A DNA stretch of 64,000 nt from Pseudoalteromonas xiamenensis (GTDB taxonomy: Bacteria > Pseudomonadota > Gammaproteobacteria > Enterobacterales > Alteromonadaceae): the NCBI RefSeq assembly GCF_030994125.1, contig NZ_CP099918.1, positions 744,001-808,000 of the forward strand, written 5' to 3'. A model generated the notes under the pieces. The model saw only the letters and a program-made list of their open reading frames with translations, did no database searches and was not told where the DNA came from. How positions within the stretch are numbered: position 1 is the first letter of the stretch; each line of letters opens with the position of its first letter. A program made the translations under genes and the position numbers. Shown here one piece after another: positions 16,264 to 25,027 of the stretch.

Positions 16264-17346
16264 ATGGCAGCAAAAATGTGGGCAATTTTGCCTTTAATGG
16301 TGCTTTTAAGCGCCTGCCAAGACAAAGCTGTAGAAAACGAACGAGTTGATATCGTCAGGCCTGTAAAACTTTTTACGGTTGATGGTCTGTCATCAGAAAA
16401 CTTAAGACATTTTCCTGCTGAAGTCGTTGCAAATCAAGGCTCTTACCTTGCATTTCGCGTCAGTGGAGAACTGTTGCAATTCCCTGTTCTCGCTGGACAA
16501 CATGTTGAAAAAGGCCAGTTACTCGCCAAACTTGATCCAAAAGATTTTCAGCTCCAGTTTGAAGAGCGTAAGGCTCGATATGAGCTGGCCGTTTCTCAGC
16601 TGTCGCGCGTTGAAGCACTAAACAAACAAGGTGTGGCAAGCCAGGCTGAATTAGATCAAGCTAAAGCCAATAAAGAAGTGGCTGAATCTGCGCTAAAAAT
16701 CGCTAAAACAAATCTAGAGAATTCAGAATTAAGAGCGCCGTTCAGTGGTACCGTTGCCAAAGTATTCGTTAAAAACTTTGAAAATATCCAAGCTAAACAA
16801 AATATCTTACGATTAGAAACTCGTGATTTAATGGACGTGGTAATTCAAGTGCCAGAAAAGTTAGTCGCGCGTGTCGATAAAGACACGAATTATCAACCAT
16901 CCGTTACGTTTGATGGCTTCCCTGATAAATCTTACGAACTCACGGTCAAAGAATGGGATACGCAAGCAGATCCTATTACCTTGACGTATAAAGTAGTTTT
17001 TTCTCTACCTGTACCAAAAGATTTTAATCTGCTCGCGGGTATGACTGGACATGTATATATCGATCTCAACAAAATTACCGCGGGTCAGCAGGCTGCGCAC
17101 ATTGTTCCTGTCGAATCAGTTTTCTCAGAGCCAAATCAAAGCCTAAAAGACAATGCCTACGTTTGGGTGTATAACAATGAAACTCAAACCGTTCAGAAGC
17201 AAGCCGTCATGGTGGGCAAGCTTCACCAACATGGTATTGAAGTCACTGATGGTCTTGAGACAGGCCAAATCATCGTCGCAGCGGGCGTTCATCATCTTGA
17301 AGAAGGCTTAAAAGTAAGACCATGGCAGAAAGAGCGAGGCTTATAA
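16264..17346 (+). CDS. RND efflux periplasmic adaptor lipoprotein (MFP)
   Basis: A 360-residue membrane fusion protein linking an inner membrane RND pump to an outer membrane channel. A lipoprotein signal 'MWAILPLMVLLSAC' with a lipobox Cys about 17 residues in anchors it to the inner membrane. The biotinyl-lipoyl-like halves 'YLAFRVSGELLQFPVLAGQHVEKGQLLAKLDP' and 'NSELRAPFSGTVAKVFVKNFENIQAKQ' flank a helical hairpin 'RYELAVSQLSRVEALNKQGVASQAELDQAKANKEVAESALKIAKTNL'. The ATG at 16264 has GGAG ten bases upstream; an in-frame ATG at 16231 lacks a site. It is two bases from the pump gene. No outer membrane channel is encoded nearby. Confidence 0.93.
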   Translation: MAAKMWAILPLMVLLSACQDKAVENERVDIVRPVKLFTVDGLSSENLRHFPAEVVANQGSYLAFRVSGELLQFPVLAGQHVEKGQLLAKLDPKDFQLQFEERKARYELAVSQLSRVEALNKQGVASQAELDQAKANKEVAESALKIAKTNLENSELRAPFSGTVAKVFVKNFENIQAKQNILRLETRDLMDVVIQVPEKLVARVDKDTNYQPSVTFDGFPDKSYELTVKEWDTQADPITLTYKVVFSLPVPKDFNLLAGMTGHVYIDLNKITAGQQAAHIVPVESVFSEPNQSLKDNAYVWVYNNETQTVQKQAVMVGKLHQHGIEVTDGLETGQIIVAAGVHHLEEGLKVRPWQKERGL

Positions 17347-17348
17347 CC

Positions 17349-20300
17349 ATGAGTCTTGCTAAATGGTCTATTGAAAACAAAGTCATCAGTTGGATGTTTT
17401 CATTACTCCTACTGATTGGCGGTACCGTGTCGTATTTCGGTTTAGGGCAACTTGAAGACCCTGAATTTACGCTCAAAAAAGCCATGATTATTACGGCGTA
17501 TCCCGGCGCTTCGCCTCAACAAGTTGAAGAAGAAGTGACGTTTCCTATTGAAAATGCTATCCAAGAATTGCCATATGTTGACTATGTGACGTCTATTTCG
17601 ACCCCGGGTAAGTCACAGATTTCGGTTGAAATGAAAAGCACGTACCGTAAAAAGGACTTACAACAAATTTGGGATGAGCTGCGCCGCAAAGTAAACGACT
17701 TGACCCCTCGCCTACCTCCAGGTGTTAAACCAAGCAAAATTATCGACGACTTTGCAGACGTATACGGAGTGCTTTACGCGGTAACAGGCGACGGTTATTC
17801 GTATGACGAGCTAAAAGACTACGTTGATTTTCTTAAACGTGAATTGGTCCTCGTTAACGGCGTGAGTAAAGTGACGGTTGCGGGTGAACAACAAGCTCAG
17901 GTTATCGTTGAAATATCCACGCAAAAAATGGCGCAATTGGGCATTTCGCCAAACACGATTTTCCAAATTTTACAGCAACAAAATACCGTGTCTAATGCGG
18001 GAAGTGTGCAAGTTGACAACGAATATATTCGTCTTCATCCAACCGGTGAATTTCAAAACGTCGAGGAAATGAAAAATCTCCTGATTTCAAAACCTGGTGC
18101 AAAAGAGCTCATTTATTTGGGTGATGTTGCAACGGTGAGTCGTGAATACGCGGAAGTCCCAAGTCACATTACACGCTATGATCAAAAACAAGCCTTATTA
18201 GTGGGTGTATCGTTTAGCTCTGGTGTTAATGTGGTAGATGTCGGCGCTCGCATAAAACAACACCTAGACGAATTAGAATACCAACGCCCTCATGGTATGG
18301 AAATCAGTACTGTTTACAACCAACCCGACGAAGTACAAAAATCCGTGGACGGCTTTATTGTCAGCTTAATTGAAGCTGTTGCAATCGTGATAATCGTATT
18401 GCTTATTTTTATGGGCTTTAAAAGCGGATTATTGATTGGTGGTATTTTGCTTTTAACCGTACTGGGTACGTTTATTTTCATGAAGCTTTTCCACATCGAC
18501 TTACAACGTATTAGTCTTGGCGCACTCATTATTGCTCTCGGTATGCTCGTCGATAATGCCATTGTTGTTACAGAAGGCATTTTGATAAATCTAAAGCGTG
18601 GTATGAGCAGATTAGAAGCAGCGGTAAACATCGTTGCCCAAACAAAGTGGCCATTATTAGGTGCAACGGTGATAGCAATCACAGCATTTGCGCCAATTGG
18701 TTTAAGTTCTGACGCCAGTGGTGAATTCGCTGGAAGCCTTTTCTGGGTATTGCTCATCAGCCTACTTCTTAGTTGGGTTACCGCGATTACACTCACGCCG
18801 TTCTTTGCAAGTTTATTGTTTAAAGAAACAAACGTCGAAGAAGGCGCAGACATCGACCCATACCAAGGTGCTTTATTTAACGGTTATAAAGCCTTACTCA
18901 AATTCACGATGAAACACGGTTGGTTGACTATCATCGCGATGGTTGTATTACTTGTCGTGTCTGTCATTGGCTTTAAGTCCGTTAAGCAGTCGTTCTTCCC
19001 TGCATCGAACACGCCAATGTTCTATGTAGACTATTGGAACTACCAAGGTGCTGACATTCGTGATACCGCGAAAAACGTAGCTGAACTTGAAGCCTTTTTA
19101 TTGGAAGATAAGCTTGTCGACGAAGTCACCTCAACGATAGGTCAAGGTGCTCCTCGATTTATGCTGACCTACTCGCCAGAAAAACAGTATCCGGCATTTG
19201 GGCAGTTGATTGTTCGCGTAAAAGACCGCGAAGCGGTCGCAACGATGATAGCTAAAGTCCGTGAATATGAACGTACTCATGTACTCAGTGCAAAACTAAA
19301 AGTAAAACGCATGGAAATTGGTCCATCAACCGATGCTAAAATTGAAGCGCGTTTTTCAGGACCAGACCCTGTTGTGCTTCGTCAGCTCGCAAGTGAAGCA
19401 AAAACTATTCTTCATAGCGATGCTAAAGCTTATAACATCCGTGATAACTGGCGTCAGCGTACTAAAGTTATCCGCCCACAGTTCAACGAACAAAAGGCGC
19501 GTCGATTAGGTATATCCAAAGCGGATCTCGACCAATTGTTATTAACCAGTATGTCAGGTAAATCTGTTGGATTGTACAGAGATGGGACTCAGCTGTTACC
19601 TATTATTGCCCGCTCACCTGAAGAAGAGCGACTGAACGTAGAAAATCTCCCTGATTTACAAATTTTTAGTCCAGTTTATGGTGTATTTGTCCCCGTAACC
19701 CAAGTCGTTGATGGATTCGACGTTGTGTGGGAAGACCCTATCATTATGCGACGTGACCGTAAGCGCACGATCACGGTCATGGCTGACCATGATGTTATCG
19801 GTGACGAAACCCCGGCAAAACTATTTGCTCGTGTTAAAACGGATATTGAAGCAATTAAGTTACCACATGGCTACGAGATGCAATGGGGTGGTGAGTTTGA
19901 ATCTTCGTCTAAAGCTAAAAAAGCCATCTTCGGTTCACTGCCTGTAGGTTACTTAGCGATGTTTATGATCACCGTTTTATTATTTAACTCGGTTAAACAG
20001 CCTCTTGTGATTTGGGCGACCGTACCGCTGGCGATTATTGGTGTTTCAACAGGTTTGCTTGCAATGAATGCACCATTTAGTTTTATGGCGCTATTGGGTT
20101 TACTGAGTTTATCAGGCATGTTAATCAAGAACGGTATTGTTTTGATGGATCAGATCAATTTAGAACTTGCCAGTGGCAAAGACCCTTACCAAGCTGTTTT
20201 TGACTCTGGAGTTAGCCGCGTACGCCCAGTTTCAATGGCCGCAATTACAACAATTCTCGGTATGATCCCACTGTTGTTTGATGTGTTCTTCCAATCAATG

Positions 20301-20402
20301 GCCGTGACCATCATGTTCGGGCTAGGGTTTGCTACCGTACTGACGCTAGTGATAGTGCCAGTTCTTTACGCGCTGGTCTTTAAAATAAAACCGAATCACT
20401 AA
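17349..20402 (+). CDS. RND family efflux pump permease
   Basis: A 1017-residue inner membrane proton-driven transporter of the AcrB/MexB class with the usual twelve helices and two large periplasmic loops. The first helix is 'VISWMFSLLLLIGGTVSYFGL'. The fourth helix carries the proton-relay Asp in 'ALIIALGMLVDNAIVVTEG', and the second half has 'LLGLLSLSGMLIKNGIVLMDQI'. It would export drugs or other hydrophobic compounds with the adaptor encoded just upstream. The ATG at 17349 fits the family start 'MSLAKWSIENKVISW', although the frame is open 27 bases earlier. The transcript ends in a strong terminator. Control by the divergent LysR protein is inferred. Confidence 0.94.
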   Translation: MSLAKWSIENKVISWMFSLLLLIGGTVSYFGLGQLEDPEFTLKKAMIITAYPGASPQQVEEEVTFPIENAIQELPYVDYVTSISTPGKSQISVEMKSTYRKKDLQQIWDELRRKVNDLTPRLPPGVKPSKIIDDFADVYGVLYAVTGDGYSYDELKDYVDFLKRELVLVNGVSKVTVAGEQQAQVIVEISTQKMAQLGISPNTIFQILQQQNTVSNAGSVQVDNEYIRLHPTGEFQNVEEMKNLLISKPGAKELIYLGDVATVSREYAEVPSHITRYDQKQALLVGVSFSSGVNVVDVGARIKQHLDELEYQRPHGMEISTVYNQPDEVQKSVDGFIVSLIEAVAIVIIVLLIFMGFKSGLLIGGILLLTVLGTFIFMKLFHIDLQRISLGALIIALGMLVDNAIVVTEGILINLKRGMSRLEAAVNIVAQTKWPLLGATVIAITAFAPIGLSSDASGEFAGSLFWVLLISLLLSWVTAITLTPFFASLLFKETNVEEGADIDPYQGALFNGYKALLKFTMKHGWLTIIAMVVLLVVSVIGFKSVKQSFFPASNTPMFYVDYWNYQGADIRDTAKNVAELEAFLLEDKLVDEVTSTIGQGAPRFMLTYSPEKQYPAFGQLIVRVKDREAVATMIAKVREYERTHVLSAKLKVKRMEIGPSTDAKIEARFSGPDPVVLRQLASEAKTILHSDAKAYNIRDNWRQRTKVIRPQFNEQKARRLGISKADLDQLLLTSMSGKSVGLYRDGTQLLPIIARSPEEERLNVENLPDLQIFSPVYGVFVPVTQVVDGFDVVWEDPIIMRRDRKRTITVMADHDVIGDETPAKLFARVKTDIEAIKLPHGYEMQWGGEFESSSKAKKAIFGSLPVGYLAMFMITVLLFNSVKQPLVIWATVPLAIIGVSTGLLAMNAPFSFMALLGLLSLSGMLIKNGIVLMDQINLELASGKDPYQAVFDSGVSRVRPVSMAAITTILGMIPLLFDVFFQSMAVTIMFGLGFATVLTLVIVPVLYALVFKIKPNH

Positions 20403-20407
20403 AATAG

Positions 20408-20435
20408 AAAAGGCCCATATGGGCCTTTTTCTTTT
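20408..20435. terminator. Bidirectional terminator between RND pump and rluF
   Basis: A palindrome AGGCCCAT/ATGGGCCT (20411-20426), extended by A and T tracts on both sides (20408-20435). It serves the convergent RND and pseudouridine synthase genes. Confidence 0.85.
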
Positions 20436-20462
20436 CCAAATGAACTACGAATGTAGATTTGG

Positions 20463-21464
20463 CTACTTTTTCAAACTGAGCGTACCTTGCTTGCGCGGAC
20501 CAGCTGGTTTATCACCACCATTCGTCTTTTTAAACTTACGTTCCTTTGGGGCGCTACGTTCTTGCTTTTTATCCGTATTTTGAGGTTTGTCTTGTCGAGT
20601 GTCTTCACGGCGACGTTCAAAACGAGAAGGCTTATCTTCAGCTTGTTGCTCTTGTTCGTCAACCTTGCTTAAAATTTTCGCCTGCTTTACTTTCTTGCTT
20701 TGCGGATTCTGCCAGTCTTCACGCTTGCGAGGGTCTATACTACCTTCCGCCGTCTTCGCCGAATTTTCGACCGCCGAATCAATGGTTCGGAGTTCACTTT
20801 CCGTCAATAAGCGCCATTCTCCAGCACGCAAACCATTTAAATTGATGTTCATGATACGAACGCGCTTGAGCGAAGTAACCTCGAAATTGAGGTACTCACA
20901 CATGCGACGAATTTGTCTATTTAATCCTTGAGTCAGGATAATAGAAAAACGGTACTCACCCATTTTTTTCACTTTACAGCGCTTTGTGATTGTTCCTAGT
21001 ATAGGGATTCCACCAGACATCTTATCGATGAAATGCTTATCAATTGGTTTATCGACTTCTACAACATATTCTTTTTCGTGGTTGTTTCCAGCGCGCAGAA
21101 TTTTATTGACGATATCGCCTTCGTTAGTTAGAAAAATTAAGCCTTCAGAAGGTCGGTCCAATCGACCGATAGGAAATATACGTTCGTGATAGTTTACCGC
21201 TTTTACGATATTACTTTTAATTTTGCTTTCTGTGGTACACGTCACGCCAACCGGCTTGTTATAGGCAATAATGACACGTTTAGGTTTCGCTTTTAGGGAA
21301 CGCCCATCAACCAGCACTTCGTCTTCATTACTGACTTTTGTGCCCATTTCTGCAATGTTGCCATTTACTGTAACGCGTCCACTATCAATAATTGCATCAG
21401 CCTCACGGCGTGAACAGTAGCCCGTCTCACTGATAAACTTGTTGAGACGTTTCAATTCCGTCAT
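20463..21464 (-). CDS. rluF: 23S rRNA pseudouridine synthase, RluF type
   Basis: A 333-residue pseudouridine synthase of the RsuA/RluB/E/F family that converts uridine to pseudouridine in 23S rRNA. An N-terminal S4 RNA-binding domain ('RLNKFISETGYCSRREADAIIDSGRVTVNG', residues 5-35) precedes the catalytic domain with the RLD motif in 'IFPIGRLDRPSEGLIFLTNEGD' and 'QGLNRQIRRMCEYLNFEVTSLKRVRI'. The NRQIRRM and TSLKRVRI forms fit RluF best. The C-terminal 90 residues are a low-complexity, highly charged tail rich in Lys, Arg, Gln and Asp that probably contacts RNA. It is monocistronic. Confidence 0.88.
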   Translation of the reverse strand: MTELKRLNKFISETGYCSRREADAIIDSGRVTVNGNIAEMGTKVSNEDEVLVDGRSLKAKPKRVIIAYNKPVGVTCTTESKIKSNIVKAVNYHERIFPIGRLDRPSEGLIFLTNEGDIVNKILRAGNNHEKEYVVEVDKPIDKHFIDKMSGGIPILGTITKRCKVKKMGEYRFSIILTQGLNRQIRRMCEYLNFEVTSLKRVRIMNINLNGLRAGEWRLLTESELRTIDSAVENSAKTAEGSIDPRKREDWQNPQSKKVKQAKILSKVDEQEQQAEDKPSRFERRREDTRQDKPQNTDKKQERSAPKERKFKKTNGGDKPAGPRKQGTLSLKK

Positions 21465-21732
21465 TTGGATTCTCTTTTAACCACAAAGTAGATATTGTAA
21501 ACCAGAAAGGGAATCTAGATAAACTCAAGTTTTCTTGGTGCAGAATAAAGTGAGACATATACCAACAAAAATTTACTACAACAGTGCAAAAAGCGCCCTG
21601 AGGACTCTCGCTTGCTAATCTGACAGGCGTAACACAAAACGAAACAAACTTAGCAGCCAAAACTCACTCGGTTCATTAAAATTACAAGCCCAAACGTGCT
21701 AAGTGCCAGTTGAATTCCTTGGTACTTATTGT

Positions 21733-22185
21733 TTAAGGACAGCCGCGTTCAACCTTTGGTAATTCAACGTTATCTAACCCAACGTTAGCGCCACAATAAA
21801 AGATGTACCGTGAGCAATGGTTATTTGCGTCCTCAATCGTTAATAGATTGTCCTGAAAGGAGAATTCAAGTTTACAATTGATGTCGTTTTCAGCCTCTCT
21901 TTGAGTATAAACGAGCTTATTTTCAACATAGTCCATACTCAGTGGACCATTAGAGCCTTCAATTGGCGAAGCAATATGGCAAACGTGAAAATTAGCGCCC
22001 CAAATTAGCCCCTCTACGGAATAGACTCCTGAAGTTCTTGAGATTTTTACATACGTAGTGCGATTCTCAGACTCTTGTGATGAAAAGCTGGTTATGTTAT
22101 CGCTTGCCAAATAACAACCATCTATTGAGTCAGCATAGAGATTAGGCACAAAGAGCAAACATAAGAAAACCATAAATTTTTGCAC
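21733..22185 (-). CDS. Small secreted protein, unknown
   Basis: A 150-residue protein of unrecognised family. It begins with a signal peptide 'KFMVFLCLLFVPNLYA' and a likely cleavage before 'DSIDGCYLAS'. The mature part has six or so cysteines ('DGC', 'HVC', 'INC', 'NHC', 'FYC', 'RGC'), suggesting disulphide bonds in the periplasm or outside the cell. The GTG at 22185 is chosen because GAGG lies five bases upstream and it leads straight into the signal peptide; the frame is open 66 bases further. It stands alone between rluF and DUF418, with about 250-bp gaps on each side. Confidence 0.65.
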   Translation of the reverse strand: MQKFMVFLCLLFVPNLYADSIDGCYLASDNITSFSSQESENRTTYVKISRTSGVYSVEGLIWGANFHVCHIASPIEGSNGPLSMDYVENKLVYTQREAENDINCKLEFSFQDNLLTIEDANNHCSRYIFYCGANVGLDNVELPKVERGCP

Positions 22186-22434
22186 AGAAACCTCATTATA
22201 AATTGCGTCTACAATAGCAGGCTGATAATCATCGGATAAATTAACAAACACAACGCAGAAAACCTTACCGGGATATTTAGATGTAAAATTTCACGATTTT
22301 TCGTCCATGTATTGCTATGGGAGATCAATAGTGTCGTTTGTCCGCAAAGTTTAAAACTTAATCTTCTATTGACGTTTGCTTACGCACGATGTTGCCAGAA
22401 ATACAATAACCTTTGGTGTAATAAAATAGATTCT

Positions 22435-23529
22435 CTATAAGAGCTTTCTTTTTAACCAGCGACTAAGGCACCATTCGAGTGGACCTTGCTCAAAGAATTT
22501 CAAATAAACATACGCTGCAATCACTTGTAAACTGACGACCAAAGTCGCCAATACAACGTAGTTGATTAGGTCAAACGTCATCACCCATTCAGGGAAGATG
22601 TAACGAAATAGAGCAACCCCTATCACACTTTGAGTGATGTATATGGTTAAAGCTAATTTCCCGCAAGATTCGAGTACCTTTGCAATGACTGATTTGCGTT
22701 TCATCAACCAAAAAATCGCCGCGATATAAACGATGGAAGTAAACAACGCGGAAAGCCAATTTAAGGCTTCGGCACTTGCTTGAAGGCGTGCGTTCCCTGA
22801 TAGACTAAACATGACAACAAGTGCAGAAAACATAATCGCTAAAATACCAGAAAGCCCCGTTACATCGCTCGGAAACCCATTTTTGAACCAGCCTTTTTGC
22901 CATGCCCCTAGGCCAATTCGCATTAGCGCTAAGGTATACCAAAGTGTAAGAAATGGGAGAATCACTAACATAATAAAGAAGTTTTTTGCGTTCTCTAAAA
23001 CGAAACTACCTTCGTTTGAATATAAACTTTCGAAGGCTCCTATGAATTTGGCTCCATCCCTTTTAAAAGGGACCTCTGGTTCTGTCGCTGTTGCAACAAA
23101 CAAAACCACAGACATGACAACGAGAAGTATAAAGCCCTCTCTAAGGTTCTTCTCTCCCGATTCTTCTACATACCTAACAAGTAACAAGCCAGCACAGCCA
23201 TATGCAAAGAGTATGTCACCTGCCCATATAAAAAGTCCGTGCAAAAAACCAAGAACGATTAGCGCGCGATGACGATTTTGAATACGAGCAGTCGAACCAT
23301 ATTTCTCGAATTGAAGCGCTATTGCACAGCCAAAGAGAAGACAGAAAAGAGTGCGAAATCGGCCGTCTATGAACACATTGATAAAACTTGATATCCATGC
23401 ATCAAGAGGATGAGCTTCCCATTTAGACACATATCCCCATTCAAACAACCCAAAATAAGGGAGGTTCATCAAAAATAAACCCAACACCGCGAAACCTCGC
23501 AATGCGTCAAGTTGAGAATATCGAGTCAT
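22435..23529 (-). CDS. DUF418 family membrane protein
   Basis: A 364-residue polytopic inner membrane protein. The opening 'RYSQLDALRGFAVLGLFLMNLPYF' and the C-terminal 'LALTIYITQSVIGVALFRY' with 'FEQGPLEWCLSRWL' near the end are hallmarks of the DUF418/YeiB family, which is related to acyltransferase-3 membrane proteins. Function is unknown. I use the ATG at 23529, because AAGGAAC lies just before it and the family starts there. Its ribosome binding site overlaps the stop codon of the upstream EAL-HDOD gene, so the two are co-transcribed. Confidence 0.85.
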   Translation of the reverse strand: MTRYSQLDALRGFAVLGLFLMNLPYFGLFEWGYVSKWEAHPLDAWISSFINVFIDGRFRTLFCLLFGCAIALQFEKYGSTARIQNRHRALIVLGFLHGLFIWAGDILFAYGCAGLLLVRYVEESGEKNLREGFILLVVMSVVLFVATATEPEVPFKRDGAKFIGAFESLYSNEGSFVLENAKNFFIMLVILPFLTLWYTLALMRIGLGAWQKGWFKNGFPSDVTGLSGILAIMFSALVVMFSLSGNARLQASAEALNWLSALFTSIVYIAAIFWLMKRKSVIAKVLESCGKLALTIYITQSVIGVALFRYIFPEWVMTFDLINYVVLATLVVSLQVIAAYVYLKFFEQGPLEWCLSRWLKRKLL

Positions 23530-23537
23530 AAGTTCCT

Positions 23538-24752
23538 TTATATTCGGTCTTTGTACATGTCCGCCCATCGAATTGAAGCTTGGTGAAAATCAGGCAAACA
23601 ATCATCACTTAGGTTTAATAACATACAAGCTTCTTGTAGTGCCCACCAGCTTCCTTTTTCGTAAGCACGCACCACATTTAAAATATAATAAAGGAAATTT
23701 GGTTTTCCCAAAAGCGCTTCTTGTATTGCTTCTGGAAACGGCAGTTTATTTATAACCACTTCCATAGGCTTATCTAAAATAGCATCGAGTAATGAGAACA
23801 AACCGACAAGAAATGCCGAGTTCGAATTCGTCGGCATCAGTTTCTTTGCAATCAATTCACAGAACCTTGAGCGGACGATACTTAATCGAGTCAATTCTGA
23901 CGGTTTCATGTGGGCGACATGGGCGGTCATTATTAGACCAACAAACTTTCTCACTCTGTCGTCACCTAGATATACCAAAGCCTGCTTTAACGATTCAATT
24001 CGACTCTTAATCGGAAAGACACCTGAATTGATGAGCCTTAACAACTTGTACGCAAGCGCTGTGTCCTGTGCAAACAACTCCGCAATTTTATTGATATTGA
24101 TGTTAGGTCTTAACACTTCAGCATAAATCAACAACGCGATAGCGTAATTGACATCGATATCGTTCTGTTCAATGACTCTGGGCTGGGCGAAGAAATAACC
24201 TTGGAAAAAGTTGAATCCCATCGATTTTGCTTGTTCAAACTCTTCCAATGTCTCCACTTTTTCGGCTAGAAGCTTGAGATTTTTTCTTTGTTTTAGGTCC
24301 TCGACTTCATCTTTTATGTCCGATAGCGGCGTCGCCATAATATCAAACTTAATTAAACGAATAAGTTTAAGAAACGGTTCCCAATCTTTGGAATAAACAA
24401 AATCATCAAGCGCCAAACGATAATCACTGTGAAACAGCGACCGCACAAGCTCGTAGTTTTCAGGTGTTGGATGGATCGTTTCGAGTAATTCGAGAATGAC
24501 ATCTTTAGAAGGGAGAAAATAGCTTAACTCTTGTTTAAGAGAATCGGGGCCTATGTTGATAAGAGCCTTTTTGCCCGATGTGAGATAACGCGTTCCAAGG
24601 TTGAGCTGATTATCCATGATAAGGCGCGCTGTGGCTCTATCATCAGAAATATTCGGAAAACTATTGCTTGTTCCATCTCTAAATAATAACTCGTAGGCAA
24701 CCACTTGCTGCTTTTTATTAAAAATCGGCTGACGCGCGACAAATACCTTCAA
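23538..24752 (-). CDS. EAL-like and HDOD domain signalling protein
   Basis: A 404-residue cytoplasmic protein with an N-terminal EAL-like domain (about 1-195) and a C-terminal HDOD domain (about 200-390), the YuxH/CdgJ architecture. It opens 'KVFVARQPIFNKKQQVVAYELLFRDG'. The catalytic Glu-Ala-Leu is replaced by Glu-Leu-Leu and the metal-binding Asp-Asp-Phe-Gly by Asp-Asp-Phe-Val, so c-di-GMP hydrolysis is unlikely. 'FFQGYFFAQP' and 'LINSGVFPIKSRIESLKQALVYLGDDRVRKFVGL' mark the ends of the EAL part and the HDOD core. A TTG at 24752 with GAAGGAG at 6-base spacing and the family-like start is preferred over the upstream ATG at 24788. CdgJ-type proteins influence motility; a similar role is only inferred. 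Confidence 0.85.
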   Translation of the reverse strand: MKVFVARQPIFNKKQQVVAYELLFRDGTSNSFPNISDDRATARLIMDNQLNLGTRYLTSGKKALINIGPDSLKQELSYFLPSKDVILELLETIHPTPENYELVRSLFHSDYRLALDDFVYSKDWEPFLKLIRLIKFDIMATPLSDIKDEVEDLKQRKNLKLLAEKVETLEEFEQAKSMGFNFFQGYFFAQPRVIEQNDIDVNYAIALLIYAEVLRPNININKIAELFAQDTALAYKLLRLINSGVFPIKSRIESLKQALVYLGDDRVRKFVGLIMTAHVAHMKPSELTRLSIVRSRFCELIAKKLMPTNSNSAFLVGLFSLLDAILDKPMEVVINKLPFPEAIQEALLGKPNFLYYILNVVRAYEKGSWWALQEACMLLNLSDDCLPDFHQASIRWADMYKDRI

Positions 24753-24977
24753 GTTAGGCTCCTTCGTTGAAGCAAAACATCCATACACAACTAGAATAGC
24801 TCAAGAGCGGTCAACCTGTGCAGAGATGCAAATGTGCAATACTTTTGTTTATTATTTTTTTTGCATTTTAAACCTAAAATCGTAATTTTGAAACTAACTC
24901 ATTAAATTAACACGAATTTCATGCATAAATCAGAAAGAAGTATTATCTATAAATTGCTATATTTCCAAATACGAAAC

Positions 24978-25020
24978 AAAAAAAGAAAAACTAGATGAAG
25001 GCGTTAACACCACCTCCATC
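24978..25020 (-). terminator. Terminator of the glycogen operon
   Basis: On the minus strand, GATGGAGGTG pairs with CGCCTTCATC (25020-24994, ten pairs with two G-U wobbles, 7-base loop). It is followed by a T-rich stretch (five T, then seven T). It begins 8 bases after the glgA stop. Confidence 0.75.
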
Positions 25021-25027
25021 CATACAT

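Noticed and set aside
21427..21660. 77-codon minus-strand frame beside rluF
   Set aside because: It overlaps the start of rluF in another frame and shows no family features.
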